Assembly (NCBI GenBank): GCA_022457155.1
Contig: JAJGOT010000155.1
Location: 125,001 to 189,000, forward strand
Reading direction: 5' to 3'
DNA: 64,000 bases
DNA from: Cladopsammia gracilis
Lineage: Eukaryota; Cnidaria; Anthozoa; Scleractinia; Dendrophylliidae
Shown: one piece after another, positions 9,401 to 24,400 of the stretch
Position numbering within the stretch: position 1 is the stretch's first letter
Layout: every line of letters begins with the position of its first letter
The notes under the pieces: model-generated
Seen by the model: the letters and a program-made list of their open reading frames with translations, nothing else
What the model was told of the DNA's origin: nothing
Database searches by the model: none
Translations under genes and position numbers: made by a program

Positions 9401-12400
9401 GGGTTTACAGTGTTAAGGGACTGTGCAATAATTATCAGGAGGGGGAGGGCCGGAAAATAGGCTTCAAGTAGGAAAATATTAGGTAATACCCCCCCTTAAA
9501 AAAACTGAATTTAGTTATTGACCCCCCCCCCCTTCTGATCAGTCAGAAATTTTGTATGACCCCCCCCCCCCCCCCCCTTAAAACACCTTTTATATACAAA
9601 TACCCAGCATTTTCTTAATATACACCCACCTGTTATTGCTACGAGGTAATGTTTGTTCCAGACGTGGATATCTAGCAATACTACATGTTTACTTGTTGGA
9701 CATCCATATCTGGAACAAACATGACCTCGAAGCAGTGTTCGACAAAGCCATCTGATTCCACTTCTGAATCACTTCATTCCAAATCCGAGTTGCTTGCACT
9801 GGAACTCATTTCCTCGTTAACCTGCTCTTGGGTTTCTCGTGGGATGCAAGAATGATCACCACGAGCGTACTGGAGAACTCGTGCAACCAGTGCCATTTTA
9901 CCTCCACTGATCTTAAAGGTGGTCAGACATGCGGGGTCATGTAACAGGGACATGTCGCAGCGACATGTAGCAGCGACAAAAGTTTGTGTAGTACACACTG
10001 AGGGACATGTAGCAGGGAGTGTAGCGGGGACATGTAGCAGGGAAAAAATGACAGCGCTTGCACACCGCATGGAAATGTCGCGGGGACATGTCTCAGGGAC
10101 ATTTTGTCCCCGCGACATGTCTCACGGTGTTCAACTTGTTGAACTTCATGGGACACGTCGCGGGTGACAAAATGTCCCCAAAATTGGTGTTGCACAATTA
10201 TGATAGCATCAGTTCAAACGAGGGGATGTGTCGCTGCAACATGTTCCTGAGACATGTCCCCGCGACATTTTCATGCAGTGTGCAAGCGCTATGAATTTTT
10301 CCCTGTTACGTGCCTCCGCTACACTCCCTGTACTACACAAATTTTTGTCGCTGCTACATGTCACTGCGACATGTCCCTGCTACATGACCCCTCATGTCTG
10401 ACCACCTTAAGACCATGCTGGTTGAGGTACATCTTCAATCTGTTGCAATACAATTATCTATGTTGCAGTGAAATTATGATTTTGGTACAATTTTGTCTGC
10501 ACTGGTTCAAATTTATTTTGAACCAGTGCAAAATATTTGAACTGGAGCAAAATATTTTCACCAGGGCAAATTATTTGCACTGGTATATAACTATATTCTA
10601 CTGTTCAAATGTTGTTGACAATAGCACAATTTCGATGTATTAAAATTCAACTTGAAACAAAAGACAACACTACGAGGCTTAGGGAAATAAACCATATAAA
10701 TCCTTACTATCATTCCCCTAAGCCTCGCAGTGGTCTTGTTTCAAGTTGAATTTTAATATATCAAAATTGGGCTATTCAAATTTAAAAAGCCAGAAACGTT
10801 TTATCACAATATTCGTCTCTATATTATAGAGATAGAGAAGAATAGATAATCGTATTGCAACAGATTGAAATTGCAGTTCAGCCACAGAACAGATCATCAT
10901 GTCTTTCAGTGAGAACTATAAACACTTGAAATAAAATGTTAAGCCCCCCTCCTCTTGAGTGACTTATTTTACTTTGAGCCCCCTCTATCCTTGCTTTGAT
11001 TTTACTTCATGCCCCCCCCCCCCCCCCTCTGGTTTTCCAACCCCCCTCCCCGATAATTATTGCACAGTCCCTAAAGACACTTTGTGGTCTCAAAGATTGG
11101 CTATTCGCGCTTAAAAATCGGGTTCCAATTTGCGCACGGCCAAAACCTACATGCAGTGTCATATTAAACTGTGATTTATTAAGTTTGCAAACTGCTGCGG
11201 GAATCATAGTGAACAAGGGTGCTGACAAGAGAGGTAGAAGTAAAGGTGGACGATATTTAATGTGACGAGTAGCCCCAAACATACGAGATATTAGAATTCT
11301 TCGTACACAGAGGGTATAACAATGCATTATTTCGCTCTAGAGGAAATTAGGCCGGCGAAAACTGTTCGCCGACATTAAGAAGGGTTTTTGGAATACGTTG
11401 AGGAACGCTGTTTTTCAACGAAAATGCCTCTTGTTATGGTTACTATTATTGGAAAACTATTATTGGAGAACGTTCCGAAGCCGTTTAATTAAGCATTATT
11501 GTGTAATCCATGTCTTGTTTAGAAGTTCTGGTGAGCTGTCGATGTCAGTGTGCCTACAAAAATATACTGGTAGTCTTTACACTAGATCTCAAGTAAACTT
11601 AACGAACGCTCAAGTAAAGTACGATTTTCTTACTTAGCTCTTACTTAGCTTTTCATACACGGGTAAATGCAAATACTTAAGTTGACTTGAGCTAATAACG
11701 ATTGACAGTTTATAACGTGTTGGTTCACATTTTGTCCGTAAATATATATGTTGTGGTTCAAATTTTTCTTTGGTTTAAAATTTTTCAAACCAGTTTGATT
11801 TTTGTTTTCATTTGTCTCACAATATGATATTGAATCTGGGACAAAAGAAAATAAAAATTAAACTGGTTTGAAAATTTTTAAACCAAAGAAAAATTTGAAC
11901 CACAACATATACATCAATTACACGTGCTTTTACTGCCGTCGCAAGAAAGTTTTGATCTCGCTGGTTCTCTAATTTGAGTCGTCTGTCTAACAATGAATAG
12001 AAGAAATCTTTTAGCGGTCGTTTCGTTTTTCTTTTTTTGGAAATGCACCGGCAACAAGGCCATTTTTCTTTGGGAATTTTAAGAGAGCAATTACATTCAG
12101 CATTCGCTGCAGAACCAAATATGCTGCTGTTGTTGACATGTTTTTGCTTGCGTAGACGAGCTCGTGCCGGAAGGAATCAAGGTTGCATGAGACGAAGAAT
12201 TTGGGCCTGGCCATGACCTCAGAACTGGTTTGATTTGTTGCTTGTTTCCTGTCGCCAGCCGAGCGAAGACGCTGCTTAAAAGTAAACAAATTTACAACGC
12301 CGTATCTTCAAAGGAGACAGCCCGTAGACGTGAAACTTTGGACGAATAAATAACATAACCAATAATTTAGAACATGTTAAAAGAAATACAAGCTGTAAAT

Positions 12401-15400
12401 TGTAGAATTTAAATTTTGATGACGACGTCTCGCGCGAAAACACTCGATGATTTTAAAGACGGAAACATCTCTTTAACTTTATAGCGGAGCTCTCGCCGGG
12501 CCGAAGGCCCGGCTGCGCAGCTCCATACTCATAGAACCAGAGAACCATAGAACCCATGGCCGTCATTTTTCATGGTCATGGCTAGCGGAATGTTTCGCGG
12601 GCGCGTTGTGTGTCCGCCGCCGTCGCTTAGGGCTAACTCGCAGGCGCGTAGACCGTCGCAAAACATGCGCGTATGACGCCACCCAACAACATTGCAATTT
12701 CACGTCACCTGGGAAAAGACTGATGTGTTTAGCGGAGAAAACCGTTTAAATTAATGTCGTTATTCTCCTGAATTTTTTCGCGGTTTGCTTCTCAAGACAG
12801 GGATACTAATTAAGGGATATTCAGAAGCCGCTATAGTGGAAATAGAAGAGCTTTCAGAGATAAAATCTTGCTTCGAGGATGGGAGCAATGCGGGAAGATG
12901 TTTGTCACTTCGGGTTTCAGAACTGAAGAAGCGGAGATTTAAACAATTTCCAAGCAGTGGAGGGACTTATAAAAGGTAAAACAAAATACATTTTTCGATG
13001 GGAATTTATGTTGATATCAATCTGTGATTGACTTTTTTGTGTTCTCGCTAGTTTTCGGGAGAATTGTTTATAACGCGCCCAATTAAATCCAGTTGTTTTG
13101 ATTTCTTTCATCGGAGACATCTCGGATCATGAGCTCTTAATGGTTCGCGTTTTGCCTTTAAACATAAACTTATGGAGATTTGAATAAAATTTTTCGAAAG
13201 AAGATTGTGTTGTCCATTTTTATGTGTTTGTTCATTCATTACATAGATTGAAAAGCGATTTTATGTAAACAAAACAATACTTAAATTTTCTGTCTTCACT
13301 CGCGTCGCCTTATGCAAACATGTTTGTGTATTTTTGCAATTTTGATTTCCAAATCAGTTTCTCGGGCAATTTTTGACAAACAAAAACTGTATTTTATTCG
13401 GAAAGTAGTCGTTCTAGTTGTTCTAGACAGAGAAAAGTTGTTTTTGTGAACTTTTCTACGGTCTAAATGTACTCTGTAGACTGTCGGGTAATACTGTTTT
13501 TTTGAGAATTGCTAAAATTGAAAATAGCCCGGTCGTCAATCTTAATTCTTGTGCTTCCGACCTTTCACCTTAGTTTAGTTTCACCTTGGTTAAGCTTGTT
13601 CCTTTTCTCCGGCTCATTTCGATTTTTACCGTAATTTGTACTTGCAAGAACCTGTTAATTTAACAGTCCAAACCGAATTTTTGAACAAACTTGAAAACAG
13701 ATTAAGTGAGAGCGAAATTTTATCCTGCGAAGGATTTTTATCTTTGGCTGAAATTACCCACGCAATGCGTGGACTTTCTTCAGGGAAAACCCCCGGTTCA
13801 GACGGATTACCTAAAGAATTTTACGTTAAATTGCCCTATTCTGTTCGAAATTATAAATTTAGTTTGGAAAATAATTCTCTCAGTGATTCAATGCAAGGAA
13901 TATGATAAGAAAAACCTCAAAAATTGGTGGCCCGGCCATTTCGCTACTCAATGTTCATTACAACATTTGTTCAAAAGCTCTTGCAAACAAACTTTCAAAA
14001 GTGTTACCCTCGATTATTTCAAGAAGATCAAACTTGTTTCTTCCCAGGTAGGACGATTTTTGAGAATTTAATTCTCTTGCGTGACCCTCTAGATTATATA
14101 AATATTACCAATGAAACTGGTATCTTGCTGAATATCTACATTATACTGTCTAGCAAATATGAAAATTATAGTTAATGGTTTTTTGACTAAAGAAATTCCA
14201 CTCGAGTGGGGGGTGAAGCAGAGAGATCCCCGGTCTCCACTTTTGTACATTTTATGCGCAGACGTTTTGGCTACCAGTATAAGAAAGGATGATACTATTG
14301 AAGGTTTTCTCCTTCCAGAAGCCTGAGGAAAGCGTTTTAAAATTCGCCAATATGCGGATAACTCCACATGTTTTGTAAACGACATTTTTTCTTTAGACAA
14401 ATTGTTTACCTTACTTCACAAATACGAGACAGGTACAAGGACTAAATTAAATGTCGCAAAGAGTACTTAAGCCATGTAGTTAGGAGCTTGGTGCTCACGT
14501 CTGGACACTCCTTATGGCCTGACGTGGGTGTCAAGAATGCGAATCTTGGGTGTCTGGTTTAGCAATGGTACTGCAAATGTGGAACCAGATAACTGTTTAC
14601 CACGCCTTTCCAAGCCACATTAAAATTTGAACCTGTGGAAGGGTGTGGGGTGTTTCACTCCCACACTATCGGCACTACTCAATACTAGGTTTATAGTTGA
14701 TGTTAAGACTATTTTCTTTTACCTAATGGACTTCTGCTGTCGACGAGACTGACATGCGAGCACGGTTTTTCATTAAGACCATACTTTATGGTATATGGGT
14801 TTTTTGAAATAAAGCAACTTTTCACAATAGCACCGAGAACTCTCGGGCCACTGTAAGGGACATAAGGAATGACATCACAACACAGTTGCAAATTGACTGA
14901 GGGGGGGGGGGGGGGGGGGTACTTTGCAAATTTTTGGGCGGGGGGTGTGCTGCTGGGACTCTGAGACCCTTAACCTATACTAGACCATTTTAGCTGCATT
15001 TTGCAACCATATTCTAGACTAAACACCGAAAAATCCTACCCTATCCTAGACCTTTTCTAGACTCGCTATTTTGCAGAAACTCATTCACTATCACAGTCTA
15101 AGATACCAGGGGTCAGTAAAAATGTCATACAGCACACCTTACCGATAATTAAATGTCATTTGCCAGTAAACCTCGTCTAGACTAAATTCTTCATGCAACT
15201 GATCAGTTTCGTAGAAAATGATACCCTATTCTAGACCAAAAATCTCTGATTACTATACCCTATCCCAGACTAAACTGCCTGAAAACCATACCCTTCACAG
15301 CGTCACATACCTATATAGCTCATATATGGGAGCACCCCTCCCCCACCCTACTGCAAACAGAAATTTTCTGCTTTGTGGTGTCATCCGAATATTTGTGAAA

Positions 15401-18400
15401 TACAACAGTCAAAGCTTGTGACTCTAATAATTTAGCTACTGGCAACTCATCATTCATTACCAGAAATGATTTAAGTAATCATGTGCAAACCAGAAAGGAC
15501 TTTCAAGTGGACCAAACGACCGGAAATGAACTTTATAAATAATCCCTTATAGACTAGACTTTCAAGTGACTGTAAACCGGAACTGACCTTGTATTATTGT
15601 AACCGGAAATGACTAGCTTTAACTCAGGATGTCTTGTAACCGGAAATGACTAGCCTCTCAGGATAATATTGTAAACTTTAGGGATTTGTTATTGATAAAT
15701 AGATCATTTTAAAAGGAAAAAACACTGTTGTGTTTAGCGGAGAAAACGGTTTGCAAAATCGTTTTTTCCTGCTTTTTTTTTCGCGGTTTGCTACTCGAGA
15801 GAGGTTTCACATTTCTCAAACAGTGAGCTTTTGCGGAATTTGTGCAGTCTAAATGTTCTGTGCAGACGGTCTCGTAATAATAAGCTTACTGTTTTTGAGA
15901 ATTGCTAAAATTGAAAAATAGCCTGTTCATCAATCTTAATTCTAATTTTTCTTGTGCTTCCGACCTTTCACCTAAGTTAAGCTTATCATCATCGTTTCTG
16001 TTCAGAGAGCTCCGCTGTTAGGCTAAGCCTATCTATATATATTACTCGACGATAAAGACACAATTAATTAACTTACCCGTTGTCATATGCATAAGGATCA
16101 AATTCGAAGGAAGGTGAATCGCGTCCTTCGTGACCATCGTTTGACATTTTGATACTTTCGAAACAACTTGCTGCTATCAAAGGCAATTACCAAAGGTCAC
16201 CAAACAGTCGAAAACAGCGATACCATGATGATGCGCGCGAGGGAGACACGCGAGGAGAGAAGGAGCGCCTGCACTAGAGGCCCACGAAAATCGTTTCCTG
16301 CCCCTATCCAATTATTTGGCAGCGTTGCGTGATCTGTCAAAAATTTTGACAGAAAACAGATCCCTTCTCGCGAAAGCGCAAGTTGCGGGAAATTCTGCAG
16401 CATGTCGGTCGAGAGCAGCGGTGAATTGCGATCCAAATCGAATCGCGGAAGAAAACGAGACGAAGATCCTAATAGTTCTGTCGTCTGTGCAAAAAAAAAA
16501 AAAAGCAATAGTTTATGGGCCGTGCGTTGCAAAGAGGTCTGGATTTATGTCTTACATGAATCTCTTCAAGCCGTCTGCAAGGGAAAATGCCCGGGAAAAT
16601 GACTGTGGCCGAATAATAGCTCGAAGTCTTCATCAAATCGGGATATCTGTTGAGAAAATTGAAGGAGTTTCCGAGTGTAAATTATGTGACAAGTTTAGTT
16701 TCGTTTCCTCGACACTTTCAGAAGATTCTAGCGAAAACGATGTTGGTGAGACATGAAAAAAAAGGAGCCGTCTTAACTCCGGGAATTTAAAGCACGGAGT
16801 CCTGCTCGTCGCTTCGCCGTATTTGTTTACACACGCAATTTCAGCGGTCTGGGTCACATAACTCGTAGTTTAAAAGAAAAAATATCCTTCAGGAGCTGTA
16901 AAACAACTGAAACCGTCGGCGAAAATAATTCTAAAGCCGCTGGCAACGAAAAATAATTCATGAACATTTCAAATCACGAACGAATTCGTCGGTCATTCAG
17001 CTGTCAGGGAGATAATTCCCGCATTTCTGGGGACCCCAGAACATGCACTGCACCTGTTAACTCTGATCGCGAACCCGCCGTCGAAATTTAGAACTGACCG
17101 AAAGAGTCGGATAAAAATAATTCTGATCAGAAAGAAAACAATAATTCAGAACAAATCGACAAAACTATTTTTAACCGAGCGACAAGAACCGATTAGAAGC
17201 TGCCGATTTCGAGTCGCTCGATCGCTTACGGTTGTACAGCTCCTTGTGAAGAGAAAACAAAAATCCGCTGCCTCCCCAGGCAAACCACCAAGAAGCTTTT
17301 TAAAAGGCGATTCAACTCATCCAAGACATGTTATTCAAAACTTAATTTGCATAGAATGACGAATTCATCGACAAGTTGTTTACAGACACTTTCGCCAGAA
17401 TGTCTGTGCGAGTACATATAGTCACATATTATGTGACTGTTTAAATCTATTGACACGAATGTTTTTATGTAAATGTTACAATATGCGATTAATTAATTTG
17501 GTTTATATACTGAACGGCAAACTCGCCGATGTTCATCGGCGAAGTGATTCTAATCACCGAATGTCTGGGATTCTGAGAAATATTTCATGTGCTCGAATTC
17601 AGATGGCGCCATGTACTTTCTTGTTCTCCTTTTAAACTGAAGTTAAATCCCTTATTTTTGAGTGCTGCTAACACTTCTTCCATCCCCCGCAGCGGCACGA
17701 TAAGTCGACTTGAGTTTCGATAAGGATGGTTTTGCAGAACCTTAAGAGACAGTATCGTAAAGACTTTTGCTCTTGGGCCATCGTAGCTTGATGAGAAATA
17801 GAACACAAACCGCGGTGATAAACATATTGAACTGATTCATGTTTTTGTTTTATAAAACTTGACGTTTCGTATGCTACTACATACATTTTCAAAAGTGACA
17901 GTTACAGTGTTGAAAATATGTCTTCTTTAACTAACAAAGCGACTTTTGTAAACATTGAGTGTGAAACAAGCCCACAGCGAAACTAAAACGAACCCGATCT
18001 CTCTGCTTCATGAAACACGTGAAAATGGGTCAAATTCAAACTTTATTTTTGAAAAAGTGGGGCAGTCTATTTCAAGCAAATCAACATAATTGGAAAGAAG
18101 GTAACATTGAGAATGTCATTACAGAAAGAAACCTTGTGGTACCTCGCTGGTAAAAAAATTATAGCTGTGTGAACTTGCCAAATTTTCAAAATATCCAAGT
18201 TTTGCTCCATTTTGAAAGACTCGTCAACAAGAAGCCTTGCAGCATCCGCACTCGTAGACGGATCTAAAACCATCAGAGATAAAGGAAAAACTAATTAAAA
18301 CGCCTTTTGGTTCATTTTAAAGCGAATAAAACATTTTTGAACGATTAAAGCCTGACTTACATTGCAAGCATATTTTGTACAGCTTCATCGTGTTGGAATT

Positions 18401-21400
18401 TCGCTCGATGTTTCCAAACGATAAAAACAATCGCCGACCCCAAGCTTTGTAGATATGTGGCTTATAATTCCTCGCGAAGCGAGGGCCGAAGGCCCGAGCG
18501 TAGCGAGGTTTATAAATTTGTCGTGCGGATTCGCGTGGGGATCGCGCGTGGATCGCTGTAGGGCGATGGAATCTCGGGTCGCCTTTATGTATTTATATAT
18601 CGGGTTGGTGTCCTGCAGTTGCCTAGCAACTAAACCGCGACAAAGCTCCAATTGACGTCATCCAGTGTGACGAGCGAACCCAACCTCTCCAGTTAAACCA
18701 GGATGCCTAAAATGAAGAAAAATATATAGTAATACACAAACTTACTTCCTCCGGGTGAGAATCTTCCATAGCGAACCAGATACGATGACAAAACCCGCAA
18801 GAAAAACGTCAGAAAGAAAGTTGTGGTCGACCGTAGCACCCCATGAACGAAAGAGGATGGGAACGCCTGGAACTTTTTTGAAATCTGCTACTACTTCATG
18901 TAAGCCTTCAGGAGCATGGTAAGCAGAGATGGCGGACGGTAAACGGTACGCGAACCATAGAAATGACCTTCTACCAACGTTTTTGGTTTCAAAGAAGACA
19001 AAGTGGAACTGCGAAAAGCCTCATACGCAAATCGAGACGCCAACAAAGTTTCGACCGGCGGTGGCGCAACCTATTCCGAGCTTCGTGAGGTTCTGCGAGA
19101 CACGTATTTCTAGTTAGATTTAGATATAAACTTTGTGTTTTGCCTTCCATATTAGTCCTACAGGAAACGTACACTGTTTTTTTTTCCTACGACTAAACCG
19201 TGAAACGGCTTGTCAGAATCGACCGCCATGTTTATCTTTCGAAGGCAACCGCTGACCAACATGCTAGGATATTGGGCTCATGTTGGGAGTGTAATTTTTG
19301 GCGGAAAATTTCGGGGGTGGGGGTGGGGTAGATGGAGGGAAGAATATTGTTAAAACTGTTTATTCGTTTACATTATTTCACTTGTCTTTACTCGGATTTC
19401 CTATTCTTGTTTTTTTTTTGGGGGGGGTGGGGGGGGGGGAGGGGGAGGGGAGGGGGGTAGACATTGCTGTAGCCTATAGAGTGTTTTCACATGACGTCAA
19501 GAAAATTAAAAAATCTAAAGTATTAGGTCCGGGAAAGCTATTTCTAACATGGCATGTGGATACCAGTGTTATAATCTTTCACAAAAAGTTTCAGGTTTTA
19601 ACGACGTTTCGTTTTGATTTATAAAGGTTGTAAATGTGTCACGCAATTCGTCACGCTATTTCAGATAAGCCGCGAAAATAAACAAAATTGAACTAGTTGA
19701 AAGTTATTAATGAATTATAGATGCTTATAAGCCGATTTCATGCCTCTTACAGTGAATACAATATTTTGTGATGAGAGTTTTGGTGTTATTAAGACTTTAA
19801 AGTCTTTAAATTTTTGGCCGCCATGTTAGTGTCAAAGTGGGACACCAAGATGGCCGCTCCATACATTTCTTACTAAAAATGTCTATACTCATTCGCCTAT
19901 AACTCTTGAATGAAATGCTCTTGCGCTTCAAAATTTGGCCCAGATGTGAAGTTTTAAACCCTCTATAATTCCATAAACATTTTAGAATCGAAAACTGCTT
20001 CTGAATTTTGATATGACGTCAGTGAAAACACTCTATTGTTTAGTATGCCTCATATTCTGCAACGAGAGAATTTTGTTATTTTGAGCGTTATCTCTTATAA
20101 ATATTGCGTTTGTAGAGTTCATTTTTTATTCTTTTATCTATAAGGCGCGAGATAAAAAATACTTGACACTTCTAAGACTGACAACATTTAATTAGCGTCA
20201 TATTCTTACTTAATTCGTAGTCTATCTTTTGCGGCGTTTTAAAATAAACATGCAGCTTATTTTACCACAGGGTGAGCGGTAGATACTGATATACTTTTTA
20301 GTGAGCTTTAACTAGTGGAAAATATGCTTAAAAAACTGTGTATGTGTTCATTTGCATTTTTTCATGTTTTTTTACGGCGTGACTCAGAGAGCCAAAAAAC
20401 GCTGGGAAAAACGTAATTAGATATGCATTAATCAACCAGATGGCGGTCTCAAATTTCATTATAAAAGTAAATATAAAAACACCAAGATGAAATGGCGGCA
20501 AATTGCCATCCCTGGGTTTACCGATATTGTCTTCTTGATTCTTTATTATTTTTCAAATTAGTTAGTACACTCAAAAAAAAAAAAACAATTACTGTATTTT
20601 TATTGCGATAAAGAACAAAAAGTTAGTGTGTGATCAATTGAAACACTTAGGCCCAGTTCAAACGTCGAACTTCACATGTGCCGAACCTAATGCAAATTAG
20701 CAAGAACAATAGATTTTGCTCATTTGCATTAGGTTCGGCACATGTGAAGTTCGACGTTTGAACTGGGCCTTAGACATAGACTACAATATTTACTCAGTCC
20801 AGAAAATCTAATTATGTAAAATAAACAAAGTTTATGTTTTTTTAAATACCAGCAAATGAGTCATGAATGAAAATTCGAGAAAATATTTTGTTTTCTCCGC
20901 TGTGCTTAGGGTACTAACAAGTTACTTTTGTACTTCTCCAAAACTTCCCTAATATGTGGCGACGCCTGTAGCAAATCCACATTCTCTGTAGATCTTCCTG
21001 AGGCAAGTTAGAGCACTTTACCAATACTATTTTGCTCAGTATTAATCACTGTCTCACCATTCTTGTAACAGCTATATTACTTCTATGTTTTCCTTTCTTA
21101 GTAGTGTGTTTTCTCTTTTTATTAAAAAAATGTAATTTAGTTATAGGGCTTATAATTAGTTTACCTATATCTTGCCCTTCTCCATTTTTTTTTCTCATCT
21201 TGTTAACTTAAAAAAGCGTTTGTAATAGTAAAAAATGGAGTAAATAAATTAAAACTAGTAGTAATCATAGATTATAGTGCGTCTCCTTATCTCGTGGCAC
21301 CTCGTCTTGACCTAGTACCTCAGTTTAGGCATTTGCCGATTGTGCTAGTAAAAGTGGCATATTATGCTAGTGGCAGTGCTCGTTTTTTTGCCCAAATTAT

Positions 21401-24400
21401 GCTCAAATTATGCTCGCTTTTCAAAATTATGCTACTTTTTTAAAAAATTATTCTGTGCACAAACTGCACACTGTGGCGTCTATCCCGGGCAAGTTGTGCA
21501 GGCTTTGGTCTATCCTCTCTGTTCTCGCTACCTTGTAAACTATCTGGATGTAAGTTCACTGCACTTGACTGGTTTGGCGTGGCGGCCGCCATTTTGAAAC
21601 GAGCACTCGGAGAAAGACTAAGGAGTCTGGGACCGAGACACAGACTTCCGGTTCCGTTTCATCGAACTCCCGCGGTATCTCAACACAAGTAAAAAAAAAA
21701 ATCAAAAAATAGGAGTGGAAGCAACTGTTAATAGTAATCTATCGTTTTTAGTAGCTGAGATCTTCGTTTTCTTGAATTATTCTAAAATTGTGCTATTAAG
21801 ACAAGAAAATATACGGATTATGCTAGCAGTGTTACTTTTGGAAAAAGGGCAAAAATTATGCTCAATTCCTCAGATTATGCCAAAAATTATGCTAGCACAA
21901 TCGGCAAGAGCCTACCTCAGTTTCATGAATTAATAGCGGAGCACTCTTTTGAAAGCAAACCGAGGAGTGCCGAGGCTTTGTTTTTCGCGCGGCCACACAG
22001 CCGTGAGCTCGGTAAACACTTTAGTTGGATTGTTGTGTTTAGCGGAGAATTAGTTATTAAAGTCGTTATTTCCCTGCAGTTTTTCACGGTTTGCTACTCA
22101 AGACAGGGATACTAATTAAGGGATACGCAGAAGCCGCTTTAGTGGAAAAAGAAAAGCTTTCAGGAATAAAATCTTGCTTCGAGGAACCCTCATACGTTTT
22201 TATCAATGCAGGAGCAATGCGGAGAGATGCCTTGTTTTTATTACGGATTTCAGAACCGAAGAAACGGAGTTTTAACGAATTTCCAAGCAGTCCAGTGACT
22301 TAATGGTAAAATAAATCACATTTTTCGATGGGAATTTATTTTGAGATCAATTTTTGATTGACTTTTCCTTTCTGTTCTCTTAAGTTTTGGAGACATGTTT
22401 ATGAAACGTGCTCAAATAAAATCGTGTTTGTTATTTTGAATTTCCTCGAGGACAGCTCTGCCTTGATGCGCTATAAATGGTACGTGTTTTGCTTTTAAAC
22501 ATAAACTAATGGAGATTTGAATAAAAGTTTTCGAAAGAAGATTGTGTTATCCATTTTTATGTGTTTGTTCGTTTATTACATAGATTGAAAAGCGATTTTA
22601 TGTCAACAAAACAAGACTTAATAGATTTGCTGTCTTCACTCGCGTCGCCTTATGCAAATATGTTTGTGCATTTTTGCAATTTTGATTTCCAAATCAGTTT
22701 CTCGTGCAATTTTTGACAAACAAAAACTGTATTTTATTCGGAAAGTAGTCGTACTAGTTATTCTAGACAGAGAAAAGTTGATTTTGTGAACTTCTGTACG
22801 GTCTAAATGTACTGTGCAGACGGTCGGGTAAGTCTTAAGTTTACTGTTTCTTGAGAATTGCTAAAATTCAAAAATAGCCCGGTCGTCAATCTTAATTCTT
22901 GTGCTTCCGACCTTTCATCTTAGTTAAGGTTCACCTTAGTTAAGTTTGTTCAAAGTGCGTCGCTGTTAGGCTATGCCTACCTATATATATTTCAGCCACT
23001 GTTTCAAAGGGCTATGTCGCGAGATATGTCACGCAGGCAAAAACGTCGGGACGACGTCAAACAAATTCACGCTATCGCTGTGGGATCGGGCAAAATCCTG
23101 CCGTGCTGTGTACTCCGAAAGGTCTCAGATTTTTCCGACATATAAATAGCATATTTGTCTTGATTTCATTTCGGTTATTTCGCGGATTCTGAAATTATAC
23201 TCCTCAGTACATGGAAATGAGAAAATTCAGAGAAAGCCTGAAAAAGTGCTCCCGTGATAAACTTCTTGGACATGAAATCGACGATTAAGTCACGCAACAT
23301 TCAATGTGAATTTCGCAGGATTTTTCGGATAAAATTACAACTACCAGTTGCAAGTAAGACACAAGACTGTTGAAAATAATTCCTTTATTAGCTAGACAAA
23401 TTTTAGTCACAAAACTGCGAAATCTTTAGTCGCAAAATGAATGCGCCCGATACAGGCGCAATTTCGAGCACTGTAAAGTTAATCTGCGTTCGCCTGGCGC
23501 GGCCGGTCAGTGAATTATTGCTACAAGACATACAGCGAATTGCACCGTACCGTAGAACATCGCGAAGAACGACGTCGGTATTTAGGTGAAAGCTTTCCAA
23601 ATCAGGCAGAGAACCACAGCAAAATCAAGATAGAACATTCAAAACATACCAGAACGGTAGCGAGGAAAATCCGATGACTTCTTGCTTGATTCCAAAGAGA
23701 TCCAACAACTTACTTGGTCCGGAGAAGAACCTTCGTCCAATTTTTCCACTGCGTACTTTTAGTAGGCATTGAAATATTGAGCCGTACGATTCCAAAATCG
23801 GGAAAATATCCGAAACTAAATCAAGACAAATACAGTCACCTCTCCGCTAACGGACACTCTCGCAAGCGGACAGCTCTACTTACGGACGCCTTTTTCAAAT
23901 CCCCGTTTTACCTCCCAGTCAAACTCTGTATTTACACATTCCCGTAAGCGGCCGGGGGGGGGGGGGGGGGGGTACTCCCCTATATGAGCTATATGGGTAT
24001 GTGCCGCTGTGAAGGGTATGGTTTTCAGGCAGTTTGGTCTGGGATAGGGTATGGTAATCAGAGATTTTTGGTCTAGAATAGGGTATCATTTTCCGCGAAA
24101 CTGATGAGTTGCGTGAAGAAATTAGTCTGGACGAGGTTTGCTGGAAAATGGCATTTAAAAATCGGTACGGCGGGCAGTAAGGCATTTTTACTGACCCCTG
24201 GCATCTTAGACTGTGATAGTGAACGAGTTTCCGGAAAATAGCGAGTCTGGAATATGTCTAGAATAGGGTAGGGTTTTTCGGTGTTTAGTCTAGAATAGGG
24301 TTGCAAAATGCAGCTAAAATGGTCTAATATAGGTTAAGGGTCTCAGAGTCCCAGCGGCACACCCCCACCCAAAAATTTTCAGAGTCCCCCCCCCCCCCCC

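Noticed and set aside
9919..10294. Several overlapping frames with Met-Ser-Arg-Gly-His repeats on both strands
   Set aside because: They are translations of the ACATGT-rich arms of the TTAA MITE and occur on both strands by symmetry.
12011..12289. 92-codon minus-strand frame with an ATG
   Set aside because: No domain, homologous copy or splice pattern could be recognised; at this length an open frame is expected by chance.
16316..16756. 147-codon + strand frame
   Set aside because: Its Lys run comes from a poly-A tract, overlapping frames are equally open, and no domain or splice context supports a gene.
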